Source: JBBQUN01 sp963717115
GTDB taxonomy: Bacteria > Actinomycetota > Acidimicrobiia > Acidimicrobiales > SZUA-35
Length of the DNA stretch: 64,000 bases
Direction of reading: 5' to 3'
NCBI GenBank assembly: GCA_963717115.1
Contig: CAVQVO010000009.1
Location: forward strand, 620,001-684,000
Shown here: positions 36,442 through 45,221 of the stretch, in pieces
Numbering within the stretch: the stretch's first letter is position 1
Layout: each line of letters begins with the position of its first letter
Position numbers and translations under genes: made by a program
The notes under the pieces: generated by a model
The model's database searches: none
What the model saw: only the letters and a program-made list of their open reading frames with translations
Told to the model about the DNA's origin: nothing

Positions 36442-37450
36442 TCGTCGGGTTCGTCGGGTGTGCACCGGAATCGTGCTCGCCATGGTGTTGGCCGGTTGTT
36501 CCGGTTCGTCGACGACGTCCGAGGCCGACGATGCCGGCGCCGCGTCGACGACTCCGTCCGCGTCGACCGCCGCGGCGGCGGACTCGTCGACCACCACCCC
36601 GACCACGTTTGCGACCACTCGTCCCGAGACCACAGTCGCTCCGACCACGGTCGCTCCCGATGCCCGGCCGATGCCCACCGACCCGGCGGGCCTGGCCCTC
36701 GCCATCGGCGAGGCCGAGATCGCCGTCCGCGATCCGTCGGTCGACACCGACACCGCCCGGGCCTGGGGGCGTCGGCTCCAGCTGCTGTACCGGGTGCTGG
36801 CGGCCAACGAGACCTGGGCCGACGAGGTGCTGGCCTCGGTCGTGCCCGCCGTCGCCGACGACGTGGCATCGAACTGGTCGGCTCGACAACACCTGACCGC
36901 CCTGGTCACCAGTACCCGCCTGGCCACCGAGATGCCGGTGTGGCGGATCCGGGAACCGCTCCCCGTCGAGGAGTTGCTCGAGCTCTACCGGGCGGCCGAG
37001 GACGCGACCGGGGTGCCCTGGGAATACCTCGCATCGATCAACCTGATCGAGACCCGCATGGGTCGCATCGAGGGCCTCTCGACCGCCGGAGCGGTCGGTC
37101 CGATGCAGTTCCTCCCCTCGACGTGGGAAGGCTGCTGCGAGGGTGATCCGACGGTCGACGCCGACGCCATCATGGGCGCCGCGGTCTACCTCACCCAGGT
37201 CGGGGCACCCGCCGACCTCGACGGGGCGCTCTTCTCGTACAACCGCTCGTCCGATTACGTCGAGGCCGTGAAGGATTACGCCGACGTCATGGCCCGCAAC
37301 GAACTCGCCTATCGGGGCTACCACGCCTACGAGGTGTTCTTCCGCTCGGCCGAGGGTCTGGTCGTGCTTCGACCCGGCTACTACGAGCCCGAACCGGTCG
37401 ACGCGGCCACCTGGATCCAGGCCCACCCCGAGGCCGTGATCCCCGACTGA
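36392..37450 (+). CDS. lytic transglycosylase-like (SLT) lipoprotein
   Basis: 352 residues. Arg-rich start, signal peptide with lipobox MVLAGCSGS, a long Thr-rich linker, then an SLT fold: YLASINLIETRMGRIEGLSTAGAVGPMQFLPSTW, with the catalytic Glu in NLIETR. It cleaves peptidoglycan glycan strands outside the membrane. ATG 36392 overlaps the Eis-like gene by 50 bases; GTG 36458 would start just before the lipobox and avoids overlap. Confidence 0.85.
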   Translation: MPSSDPVPFRTAERPSSRRVRRVCTGIVLAMVLAGCSGSSTTSEADDAGAASTTPSASTAAAADSSTTTPTTFATTRPETTVAPTTVAPDARPMPTDPAGLALAIGEAEIAVRDPSVDTDTARAWGRRLQLLYRVLAANETWADEVLASVVPAVADDVASNWSARQHLTALVTSTRLATEMPVWRIREPLPVEELLELYRAAEDATGVPWEYLASINLIETRMGRIEGLSTAGAVGPMQFLPSTWEGCCEGDPTVDADAIMGAAVYLTQVGAPADLDGALFSYNRSSDYVEAVKDYADVMARNELAYRGYHAYEVFFRSAEGLVVLRPGYYEPEPVDAATWIQAHPEAVIPD

Positions 37451-37478
37451 GGAACGCCGACGATCGGCTCGCGCGGGG

Positions 37479-38942
37479 TCACAGGACCGAGGCGCCGCCA
37501 CCGCCGCCGGGCGGGGGACTCCAGGTGACGTAGTCGCCGGGGGCGACCAGGAACGGGCCGAAATCACCTTCGACGAGTTGCACCCAGATGCCGCTCTCAC
37601 CACCGATCGTCCCGGCGAAGGCCATGGCCGTGCCGTCGGGATCCCAGCGATGCTGGCTCTGCACGTACTGATCGAAGAACGGCAGGTAGGCGCCGGCATC
37701 GAGGGCGCTCGGTCGATAGGGAGCCAGGTTGGTGAGCTCGCCGGCCCGGGTCCAGATGTGCCACTGGGCCAACCCGGGCCCGGCCTGGCCGAGCCACGAC
37801 AGGAACGCGCCGTCGGGACTCCATTCGAAGGCCAGGACCGGCTCGTCGGTGACGAGGTCGTCGCGACCGGTCACGAAGTCGAAGACCCGCAATCGGATGC
37901 CCGGTTCCCCGTCGCCGCCCGGCAGGGTCTCAGGAGGCAGGGTCTCGGGAGGCAGGCTCGGGAGGCAGGGTCTCGGGGGCAGGGTCTCGGGGGGCAGGGT
38001 CTCGGGCGGATCGACCTGTCGGGGCAACCCGACGGTCTGGGTTCCGGTCACCACGGTGAGATAGGCGAGTTTGGATCGATCCGGGCTCAGCACCAACCGA
38101 GTGCCCTCGCCGATCTCGAGGAGGACGCTCTTGTCACCGGTCTCGACGTCGACCAGGACGAACGCCCCGTCCTGGACCAGGCCGAGCACGTCGTCGCGGA
38201 CCCAGATCGGTGTCGCGAACTGTCCGGTCGTCGCGAAACCGGCGGCATCGCCGGGGAGTCCGGGGTCGACGACCGCCGTGGTGGCGTCGACGACGTCGAC
38301 GCTCGCCTCGTTGCGATGGATGGCGAGGTCATCGGCGCCGGGTCGCCATGCGAGGTAGAGCGGCGCACCGGTGGCCGCCACCGAGGCCGAGTCGCCGTCG
38401 ACCACGCCCGCCTCGAATCCTGGGCCCGACGGCGCGTTGCGGAGGTACGCCAGCCGGTTCCCGGCATCGTTCCACCCGAGATAGAAGGGCACGGTGTCGA
38501 AACTCGTCGAACTCACGGCCTGCGCCCGTGGCAGGGCCACCTCGACGCTCGCCGTTGCTCCGTCGGTCTGTGCCCAGGCGAGCTGGGAGCCGTCGGGAGA
38601 CCAGGCCGGCTGGAGGCCGACGACCCCGTCATCGTCGCCGGCCATCACGATGGGCTCGGAACCGTCGGGATTCATCACCGTCAGACGATGACCGTCGACG
38701 ACCGCGAGTTGTCCCTGGAGCGTGTCGACCGAATCCGGGGCGCCGAGATCGGGTCCCGACGGTGTCGTGGTCGTGGTGACCGCCTCGTCCCCCCCGGCGT
38801 CGGACCCTCCCGAGGTGCAGGCGGCCACCGACACGACGGCGAGCAGCGCGAGCAGGGGCCGGGCGAACAGGGGACGACGACGTCGGCTCGAACCGGGCTC
38901 GCGAGCCGAAACGGCGCGGTTGGTCTCGGCGGCGGGGATCAC
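37479..38942 (-). CDS. TolB-like beta-propeller lipoprotein
   Basis: 487 residues with lipobox VVSVAACTSGG. The mature part has TolB/WD-like blades, e.g. PAWSPDGSQLAWAQT, LVLSPDRSKLAYL, FEWSPDGAFLSWLG and HRWDPDGTAMAFAG. A Pro-Glu-Thr-Leu-rich insert lies near residue 310-345 and is encoded by imperfect 15-base repeats. GTG 38942 is the likely start since it gives a normal signal peptide. Binding partner unknown. Confidence 0.78.
   Translation of the reverse strand: MIPAAETNRAVSAREPGSSRRRRPLFARPLLALLAVVSVAACTSGGSDAGGDEAVTTTTTPSGPDLGAPDSVDTLQGQLAVVDGHRLTVMNPDGSEPIVMAGDDDGVVGLQPAWSPDGSQLAWAQTDGATASVEVALPRAQAVSSTSFDTVPFYLGWNDAGNRLAYLRNAPSGPGFEAGVVDGDSASVAATGAPLYLAWRPGADDLAIHRNEASVDVVDATTAVVDPGLPGDAAGFATTGQFATPIWVRDDVLGLVQDGAFVLVDVETGDKSVLLEIGEGTRLVLSPDRSKLAYLTVVTGTQTVGLPRQVDPPETLPPETLPPRPCLPSLPPETLPPETLPGGDGEPGIRLRVFDFVTGRDDLVTDEPVLAFEWSPDGAFLSWLGQAGPGLAQWHIWTRAGELTNLAPYRPSALDAGAYLPFFDQYVQSQHRWDPDGTAMAFAGTIGGESGIWVQLVEGDFGPFLVAPGDYVTWSPPPGGGGGASVL
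37921..38007 (-). repeat. six imperfect 15-base repeats encoding PPETL units
   Basis: Plus-strand unit GGCAGGGTCTCGGGA. Lengths are 15, 15, 13, 15, 14 and 15 bases. The 13- and 14-base units cancel to keep frame, leaving the odd peptide PPRPCLPSL between normal PPETL repeats. Confidence 0.9.
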
Positions 38943-39097
38943 GATGCACCATCTTGCCTTCGAACCCCCGAGCCTGGTGTGTCGGGGCGTCGAAACGGAT
39001 CCGTCTCCCGTCGTTTTCGTCCCCGAGGACGGCGCGGGTACCGTGACCCTCGTCACGACGGCAGCGGCCGTCGCGACGAACCGCCATCGGAGAGCCC

Positions 39098-40606
39098 GTG
39101 ACCACACCGACCCCGAACCCCGAGTCCGAACCGGCGGCAACGCCGCGGAGCTTCGCCGCCCAGTTCGCCCATCACGCCGCGAGCATCGGTTCCCGGCCGG
39201 CCGTGACGTTCGAGGACGAGACCATCGATTTCGCCGAACTCGACGCCCGGGCCAACCAGATGGCGCGGGTCCTGGCCGAGGCCGGCGTGGAGCCCGGCCG
39301 GTTCGTGACGATCGCCGAACCGAATGCCCCGACCTTCCTGATCGGGACGATCGCCTGTTGGAAGATCGGGGCCATTCCCCAACCGGTGTCGTCCCGCCTG
39401 CCGCCGTTGGAGCTCGCGGCCCTGATCGATCTCGCCGATCCCGCGGCCGTGATCGGCGCCGAGGTCGAGGGACGGGCGTCGTTCGCAGTCGGACACCGCC
39501 CGCCTCCCGGCACCGATGCCGGACCGCTCCCCGACGTCGTGTCCCCGGCGTGGAAGGCTCCGACCTCGGGCGGCTCGACGGGCCGACCGAAACTCATCGT
39601 GTCGGGCGACCCCTCGCTCTTCACCGAGAACCTGGTGGCCATGGCCGGCACCCTCGGTGCCACCGGTGACGACACCATGGTCATGCCCGGACCCCTCTAT
39701 CACAACGGTCCGTTCAGCTGGTCGTTCCTGACGCTGCTCTCGGGGGGCCATCTCGTGCTGCTCCCCCGCTTCGACGCCGAGGGCACCCTGGCCGCGGTCC
39801 AGTCCCAACAGGCGACGTCGATGTATCTCGTGCCAACGATGATGCAGCGCATGTGGAAGCTGCCCGAGGAGACCCGGCAGGCCTACGACCTCACGAGCCT
39901 GCGACGGGTGTTCCACCTGGCCGAGCCCTGCCCGCCCTGGCTCAAGGAGGTCTGGCTCGACTGGATCGGACCCGAGGTCCTGTGGGAGCTCTACGGCGGC
40001 ACCGAGGGACAGGCCTCGACCGTGTTGAGCGGCACCGAATGGCTCGCGCACCGGGGCTCGGTCGGTCGGCCCAGTTCGGGCGAGATCCGCATCTTCGACG
40101 AAGACGGGACGGAGGTCCCCCGGGGCACGGTGGGCGAGGTGTGGATGCGACCGACCGACCCGGGGCGCGTGACCTACCGCTACATCGGTGCCGAGGCGGA
40201 ATCCCGCAACGGCTGGGAGTGCCTCGGCGACATCGGCTGGATGGACGACGACGGCTACCTCTACCTCGCCGATCGCCGCAAGGACATGATCCTGGTCGGC
40301 GGGGCCAACGTCTACCCGGCCGAGGTCGAGGCGGCGATCAACGCCCACCCGTCGGTGGCCTCGTGCGCCGTCATCGGCCTACCCGACGAGGACAAGGGGA
40401 ATCGGATCCATGCCATCGTGCAGACCGAGGCCGCCGTCAGCGACGACGAGTTGCGAGCGTTCCTCGCCGAACGACTGGTTCGCTACAAGCATCCCCGCAC
40501 CTTCGAATACGTCGACGAGCCACTCCGCGACGACGCCGGCAAGGTGCGCCGGGCCCAGTTGCAGGCCGAACGACTCGACCCGACCGACCACGAGGTGTCC
40601 CGATGA
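39098..40606 (+). CDS. AMP-forming acyl-CoA synthetase/ligase
   Basis: A 502-residue ANL-family ligase. PTSGGSTGRPKLIV is the P-loop, WELYGGTEGQA motif A5, YLYLADRRKDMILVGGANVYPAEVE the hinge, and AGKVRRAQL holds the catalytic Lys. It activates a carboxylic acid as an adenylate and then CoA thioester. GTG 39098 has GGAGAG upstream. It overlaps the ACAD11-like kinase gene by ATGA, so the two probably act on one substrate. Confidence 0.88.
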   Translation: MTTPTPNPESEPAATPRSFAAQFAHHAASIGSRPAVTFEDETIDFAELDARANQMARVLAEAGVEPGRFVTIAEPNAPTFLIGTIACWKIGAIPQPVSSRLPPLELAALIDLADPAAVIGAEVEGRASFAVGHRPPPGTDAGPLPDVVSPAWKAPTSGGSTGRPKLIVSGDPSLFTENLVAMAGTLGATGDDTMVMPGPLYHNGPFSWSFLTLLSGGHLVLLPRFDAEGTLAAVQSQQATSMYLVPTMMQRMWKLPEETRQAYDLTSLRRVFHLAEPCPPWLKEVWLDWIGPEVLWELYGGTEGQASTVLSGTEWLAHRGSVGRPSSGEIRIFDEDGTEVPRGTVGEVWMRPTDPGRVTYRYIGAEAESRNGWECLGDIGWMDDDGYLYLADRRKDMILVGGANVYPAEVEAAINAHPSVASCAVIGLPDEDKGNRIHAIVQTEAAVSDDELRAFLAERLVRYKHPRTFEYVDEPLRDDAGKVRRAQLQAERLDPTDHEVSR

Positions 40607-41688
40607 CCGACCCGACGAGCCCGAGCGACACCGCAGGCGAGGCGCCCGCCGAACCGGTCCGAGGAATCCGATCCGGGCCGGTGAGCACCTGGCTCGAACA
40701 CAACATCGACGGGGCCGGCGGACCGTTCACCTTCGAGCTCATCACCGGCGGGCACTCCAACATCACCTACAAGGTCACCGGCGCCGACGGCTCGGGCTAC
40801 GTCCTGCGCCGTCCGCCGCTCGGCGCGGTCCTGGCCACGGCCCACGACATGGCCCGCGAACACCGCATCATCTCGGGTGTCGGCCGCACCACCGTTCCGG
40901 TCCCGCGGGCCCTCGGACTGTGCGAAGACGACTCGGTCAACGACGCACCCTTCTACGTCATGGACTTCGTGTCCGGCGTCGTGTTGCACAACGACGAGAC
41001 CGTGCGGGCCGCCATCCCCGACGAGGGGCGGCGGGCGGCCGTCAGCCGATCCGTCGTCGACGTCCTCGCCACCCTCCACCTCGCCGACCCCGACGACATC
41101 GGTCTCGGCGAGCTCGGGCGCAAGGAGGCGTACCTCGACCGTCAACTCAAACGCTGGGCCGGACAGTGGGAGAAGTCCAAGACCCGCGAGCTCCCGATCA
41201 TGGAGCAGGCCCACCGGCTGTTGGTCGAGGCGAAACCCGACCAGAAATACACCGGGATCGTCCACGGCGACTACCGCCTGGGCAACATGCTCGTCGACCC
41301 CGCCACCGGGTCGGTGGCGGCGGTGCTCGACTGGGAGCTCTGCACGCTGGGCGACGTGCTGGCCGACGTCGGCTACCTGCTCAACAACTGGGTCCAACCG
41401 GGCGAGGAATCCGCTCGGGGGGCGACCGCCAACCCCACCGCCGTCGGCGGGTTCGGGTCGCGTGAAGCGCTGATCGAGCACTATTCGGAGCGGACCGGGT
41501 TCGAGGTCACCAACGTCAACTACTACCGGGCGTTCCAGAACTGGCGACTGGCCGCCATCGTCGAAGGGGTGTTGGCCCGGTACCTCCAGGGGGTCATGGC
41601 CGACGACACCGTCGACACCGAGGTCTACAAGGTGCAGGTCGAAGGCCTCTGCGAGCAGGCCCTCGAGCTGCTCGCCACCCTCGGATGA
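40603..41688 (+). CDS. ACAD10/11-like phosphotransferase-family kinase
   Basis: A 361-residue APH-fold kinase of the group fused to acyl-CoA dehydrogenase in human ACAD10/11. ITGGHSNITYKV is the glycine-rich loop, YVLRRPPLGAVLATAHDMAREHRI the Lys/Glu region, VHGDYRLGNMLV the catalytic loop and VLDWELCTLGD the metal site. Human relatives are reported to phosphorylate 4-hydroxyacyl-CoAs. Coupling to the ligase fits an acid-to-CoA-to-phosphate route, which is inference. Confidence 0.84.
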   Translation: MTDPTSPSDTAGEAPAEPVRGIRSGPVSTWLEHNIDGAGGPFTFELITGGHSNITYKVTGADGSGYVLRRPPLGAVLATAHDMAREHRIISGVGRTTVPVPRALGLCEDDSVNDAPFYVMDFVSGVVLHNDETVRAAIPDEGRRAAVSRSVVDVLATLHLADPDDIGLGELGRKEAYLDRQLKRWAGQWEKSKTRELPIMEQAHRLLVEAKPDQKYTGIVHGDYRLGNMLVDPATGSVAAVLDWELCTLGDVLADVGYLLNNWVQPGEESARGATANPTAVGGFGSREALIEHYSERTGFEVTNVNYYRAFQNWRLAAIVEGVLARYLQGVMADDTVDTEVYKVQVEGLCEQALELLATLG

Positions 41689-41701
41689 GGGCGACAACCG
41701 C

Positions 41702-42421
41702 ATGACCGACCTGCTCTACCTCCGCGACGCCGAACTGGCCCACTTCGGTGCCGTGGTCGTTGCCACCGATCCCGAAACCGGAGCCGTGTCGCTCGACCGC
41801 ACGGCCTTCTACCCCACCGGTGGGGGCCAACCCCACGACACCGGAACGCTGCGGTTCGGGGACGTGACGGCCGCCGTGGTCGACGTGAAGAAGGCCGGCG
41901 ACCAGGTCTGGCATCACCTCGATCATCCCGGACCCGACGTCGGGACCGCGGTCGACGGGGCGATCGACTGGGATCGGCGTCACCGGCTGATGCGGACCCA
42001 CACGGCCCTGCACATCCTGTGCGGGGTCATCTGGAACGAGTGGTCGGTGCCGGTGACCGGGGGCAACATGGAGCCGCTCTCGGCCCGCATGGACTTCGAG
42101 TTCGATCCCCTCCCGGACGGGTTCGCCCAGACGATCGAGGCGCTCGTGAACGCCGAGATCGAAGCCGACCGGCCGATCGAGGTCTCGTTCCTGCCCCGCC
42201 ACACCGCCCTCGGTGACGCCGACCTCATCCGGACCAAGGTCAACCTGATCCCCGAGTCGGTCTCCGAGATCCGCGTGGTCGACATCGTCGGGCTCGACAA
42301 GCAGGCCGACGGCGGCACCCACGTGGCGTCCACGGGCGAGGTCGGGCGGCTCCGCGTGATCAAGACCGAGTCCAAGGGCAAGGGCAACAAGCGCCTGCGG
42401 ATCGAGGTCCTCGACAGCTGA
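41702..42421 (+). CDS. AlaX-type alanyl-tRNA editing protein
   Basis: A 239-residue free-standing editing domain, which removes Ser or Gly from misacylated tRNA-Ala. YPTGGGQPHDTGTL, the zinc motif RTHTALHIL and QADGGTHVASTGEVG are present. The third ligand position, commonly Cys in QxCGGTH, is Asp here. It follows the kinase gene by 13 bases and may be co-transcribed. Confidence 0.87.
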   Translation: MTDLLYLRDAELAHFGAVVVATDPETGAVSLDRTAFYPTGGGQPHDTGTLRFGDVTAAVVDVKKAGDQVWHHLDHPGPDVGTAVDGAIDWDRRHRLMRTHTALHILCGVIWNEWSVPVTGGNMEPLSARMDFEFDPLPDGFAQTIEALVNAEIEADRPIEVSFLPRHTALGDADLIRTKVNLIPESVSEIRVVDIVGLDKQADGGTHVASTGEVGRLRVIKTESKGKGNKRLRIEVLDS

Positions 42422-42464
42422 CCCGATCCGATGCCGGGTCGGTCTGGCACCCGGCGTCGGGTGC
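42420..42464 (+). terminator. two consecutive hairpins after the AlaX gene
   Basis: GACCCG pairs with CGGGTC (42420-42425 with 42435-42440), and GCACCCG-GCGT-CGGGTGC (42447-42464) is a perfect 7-base-pair stem. They directly follow the stop. No U-run. Confidence 0.45.
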
Positions 42465-42468
42465 TGCG

Positions 42469-42609
42469 TACGGTGAGCAGATGCCCGAGCGCGCCCCGCC
42501 GGCGCCGAGTCGGCCGATCGGTGGGTCGACCACGTCGAGATCTGCAACGATGTGGCGGCCGACCACGACCGCGGCGTTTCTGATCGACCGGACCGCAGGC
42601 ACCACCTGA
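42469..42609 (+). pseudogene. possible small gene with compensating shifts, 42 residues
   Basis: TACGGT (42469-42474) and six bases precede ATG 42481, the usual leaderless layout. The ATG frame reaches TGA at 42607-42609, but its middle has poor codon quality. In the middle another frame reads ADRWVDHVEICNDVAADHDRG with strongly GC third positions, and the original frame ends LIDRTAGTT. One missing and one extra base would restore a single small protein. It may be broken, or noise. Confidence 0.3.
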
Positions 42610-42690
42610 TGGCCCGGTCAAGCACGGGGGTGGAGCCGACGGTAGCTTCGAGTCGCCCGCTGCTCCTGGGCCGAGCGAGAGGATGAGCAC

Positions 42691-44256
42691 GTGACGACGA
42701 CCGGGATCCCCACCGAGGCCATCGAAACGACCCGAGTCGAGGGTCGTCGTCTCGACGATCTCCGCTCCGTCGAACGCGACGAGCTCCGCTCGTTCGTCGA
42801 GCAGGGGGGCCGGCTGCTGCTGGTGCCGCATCCCGACGATGCCACCGCCGCCGACCTGTCGGGCGTCGAGGTCTCGGGCGTCGAGCCCTCGACCGAATGG
42901 TTCGTCACCCTGGCCCCTCGACCCGAGACGGTTCGGCTGGAGTCCGAGGTCGCCGCCGTCACCGGACTGCGGACCCTGCGGATCGTCTCCGACGATGTCG
43001 AGGTCGTCGCCACCACGAGCGTCCGGTTCACCCATCACCCGGTCCTGACCGTGCGGCGCATCGGTGCCGGCGTCGTGATCGCCGCCGGTGTCGACCTCGA
43101 CGCGATCGAGCGGCATCGGGTGCTCGGTCCCCTCCGCGACCGGCTCCTCCGGGCGAGCCCGTCGACCCGATCGACGACCCTCGGGGTGGCCGTCGTCGGC
43201 TACGGACCGTTCGGCGGCATGGGCTACACCCACGGTCTGGCCTGCACCGAGACCGACGGACTCGAACTCGTCGCCGCCGTCGATCCCTCGGCGGAACGCC
43301 TCGACGCCGCCACCGACGACTTTCCGGGGATCCGTGCCTACGCCGACGCCTCGGCCCTGGCCGGCGACCCCGGGGTCGACGTCGCCATCGTCGCCACGCC
43401 CCCGGTTCATCACGCCCCACTCGCCCTCGACCTCCTCCGAGCCGGCAAACACGTCGTCCTCGAGAAGCCGATGTGCCTCACGCTCGACCAGGCGAACGAA
43501 CTCGTCTCGACCGCCGCATCCTGCGGCACCACCTTGACCGTGCACCAGAGCCGCCGCTGGGACCGCGACTACCTGGCCCTCAAGCGGGCCCTGCTCGATC
43601 GGGCCGCCATCGGCGAGGTCTTCAACATCGAGACCTTCGTCGGAGGCTTCGAGCATCCCTGCCGGGCCTGGCACTCCGAAGAGACCATCTCGGGGGGAGC
43701 GGTCTACGACTGGGGATCCCATCACATCGACTGGATCCTCGATCTGTACGGCTCGGCCCCCCGTCGGGTGCTGTGCACGACTCACACCCGGGTGTGGCAC
43801 GACTCGAGCAACGTCGATCAACTGTCGGTCTGGATGCAGTGGGACGACGGCCGAGAGGCCTCGTTCCGCCAGAGCGACGTCGCCGCCATCCGTCGGCCGA
43901 AGTTCTACGTGCAGGGCACCGCGGGAACGATCGAGGGCCACTACCGACCGTTGCGGAACGAACGGCTCGAGGCCGGCCGAGGCCACCTCGACGGCTGGCA
44001 CCACCATGCCGAGGCCCCCGTCGATCTCCAGCTGTCGGTCTACGAGAGCGACTACGGACTCACCGACACCACGCTGCAGCCCGCCCCGCATCCCGGCTGG
44101 GGCTTCCACCGCAATCTCGCCGACCATCTCCTCCTGGGCGAACCCCTGGCCGTCGAGCCGAGCCAGAGCCGGGCGGTCGTCGCCGTACTCGAAGCGGCCC
44201 ACGTCTCGGGAGCCAAGGGCGGCGAGCTGATCGAGCTGGGCGATCTCGAGCGATGA
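42691..44256 (+). CDS. ThuA-like / Gfo-Idh-MocA oxidoreductase fusion
   Basis: 521 residues. The first 160 residues resemble the C-terminal half of ThuA (GGRLLLVPHPDD, HHPVLTVRRIGAGVVIAAGVDLDAI). From about 165 a Gfo/Idh/MocA dehydrogenase begins: VAVVGYGPFGGMGYTHGLA (NAD loop), VLEKPMCLTLDQA with the catalytic Lys, and DWGSHHIDWILDLYG with the His. It likely oxidises or epimerises a sugar derivative. GTG 42691 has GAGAGG upstream. It overlaps the next gene by ATGA. Confidence 0.8.
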   Translation: MTTTGIPTEAIETTRVEGRRLDDLRSVERDELRSFVEQGGRLLLVPHPDDATAADLSGVEVSGVEPSTEWFVTLAPRPETVRLESEVAAVTGLRTLRIVSDDVEVVATTSVRFTHHPVLTVRRIGAGVVIAAGVDLDAIERHRVLGPLRDRLLRASPSTRSTTLGVAVVGYGPFGGMGYTHGLACTETDGLELVAAVDPSAERLDAATDDFPGIRAYADASALAGDPGVDVAIVATPPVHHAPLALDLLRAGKHVVLEKPMCLTLDQANELVSTAASCGTTLTVHQSRRWDRDYLALKRALLDRAAIGEVFNIETFVGGFEHPCRAWHSEETISGGAVYDWGSHHIDWILDLYGSAPRRVLCTTHTRVWHDSSNVDQLSVWMQWDDGREASFRQSDVAAIRRPKFYVQGTAGTIEGHYRPLRNERLEAGRGHLDGWHHHAEAPVDLQLSVYESDYGLTDTTLQPAPHPGWGFHRNLADHLLLGEPLAVEPSQSRAVVAVLEAAHVSGAKGGELIELGDLER

Positions 44257-45221
44257 TCGGGTTCGGCATTCTCGGTGGGAATTCGGTGGTCGCGGTGAAC
44301 GCCGTCAATCCGGCCATCGATGCTGCCCCCTCGGCGCTGCTCGTCTCGATCTGTTCCCGGTCGGGGATGGTCGACGTCCGCTGGCGCGCCGACTCGGTCC
44401 CCTCGTACGACGCGGTCCTGGCCGACCCGGCGGTCGACGTCGTCTACATCGCCCTCCCCAACGGCCTGCACCGGGAGTGGACCGAGAAGGCACTGATCGC
44501 CGGCAAACACGTCCTCTGCGAAAAGCCCCTCGCCGGCAACCCGACCGACGCCCGGGCGATGGTCGAAGCCGCCGAACGATCGGGGCTGGTGCTGGCCGAG
44601 GCATGGATGACCCCGTTCGCTCCCCGTTGGCAGGAGGCGCTCCACCTCGCCCGATCGGGCATCGTCGGGACGATCGAGCGGATCGAGTCCGCCTTCACGT
44701 TCACGATCGGCGCCGGCAACGAGGAGAACTATCGCTGGGATCGCGAGATGGGCGGTGGAGCCCTCCTCGACGTCGGGATCTACGTGCTGGGGGCCGCCGT
44801 CGAACTGTGGGGACCCGAGCCCGCCTCGATTCGGGCCGATCGCCGCATGTCGGGCGGCGTCGACATCGCCACCGACGCCGAGCTCCGCTGGTCCGACGGG
44901 CAGACCCTCGGCATGAAGGCGTCGTTCGACGACGACGAGGCCCAGACCCTCCGGTTCATCGGGACCGGGGGGACGATCGAGCTCCGGGACCAGGCGCACA
45001 CCATGGACCCCGCACACGACGAGATCTGGATCGACACCGGTGACGGATTCTCGCTGCGGCGGGTCACCGGTGTCGACCCCTATGTCGCCATGGTCGAGGC
45101 CCTTTCCGTCGCCGTCCGAGACGACACCGAGTTCGCTCGATCACCGCGGGCGTCGCTGGCGATGGTCGAGCTCCTCGACCGCATCGCCGATGCGTCACCG
45201 TCCGAACCGTCCCGGCCGTGA
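44253..45221 (+). CDS. Gfo/Idh/MocA-family dehydrogenase
   Basis: A 322-residue NAD(P)-dependent oxidoreductase. GFGILGGNSVVAVNAV is the dinucleotide loop (slightly unusual), VYIALPNGLHREWTEKAL and VLCEKPLAGNPTDA hold the EKP motif, and LLDVGIYVLGAAVELWG the C-terminal domain core. It overlaps both neighbours, so it forms one unit with the ThuA-like/Gfo gene and the hydrolase. Confidence 0.86.
   Translation: MIGFGILGGNSVVAVNAVNPAIDAAPSALLVSICSRSGMVDVRWRADSVPSYDAVLADPAVDVVYIALPNGLHREWTEKALIAGKHVLCEKPLAGNPTDARAMVEAAERSGLVLAEAWMTPFAPRWQEALHLARSGIVGTIERIESAFTFTIGAGNEENYRWDREMGGGALLDVGIYVLGAAVELWGPEPASIRADRRMSGGVDIATDAELRWSDGQTLGMKASFDDDEAQTLRFIGTGGTIELRDQAHTMDPAHDEIWIDTGDGFSLRRVTGVDPYVAMVEALSVAVRDDTEFARSPRASLAMVELLDRIADASPSEPSRP

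Noticed and set aside
42360..42605. Minus-strand frame resembling a sugar-kinase start
   Set aside because: It overlaps the AlaX end and the plus-strand candidate, has no kinase motifs and no continuation.
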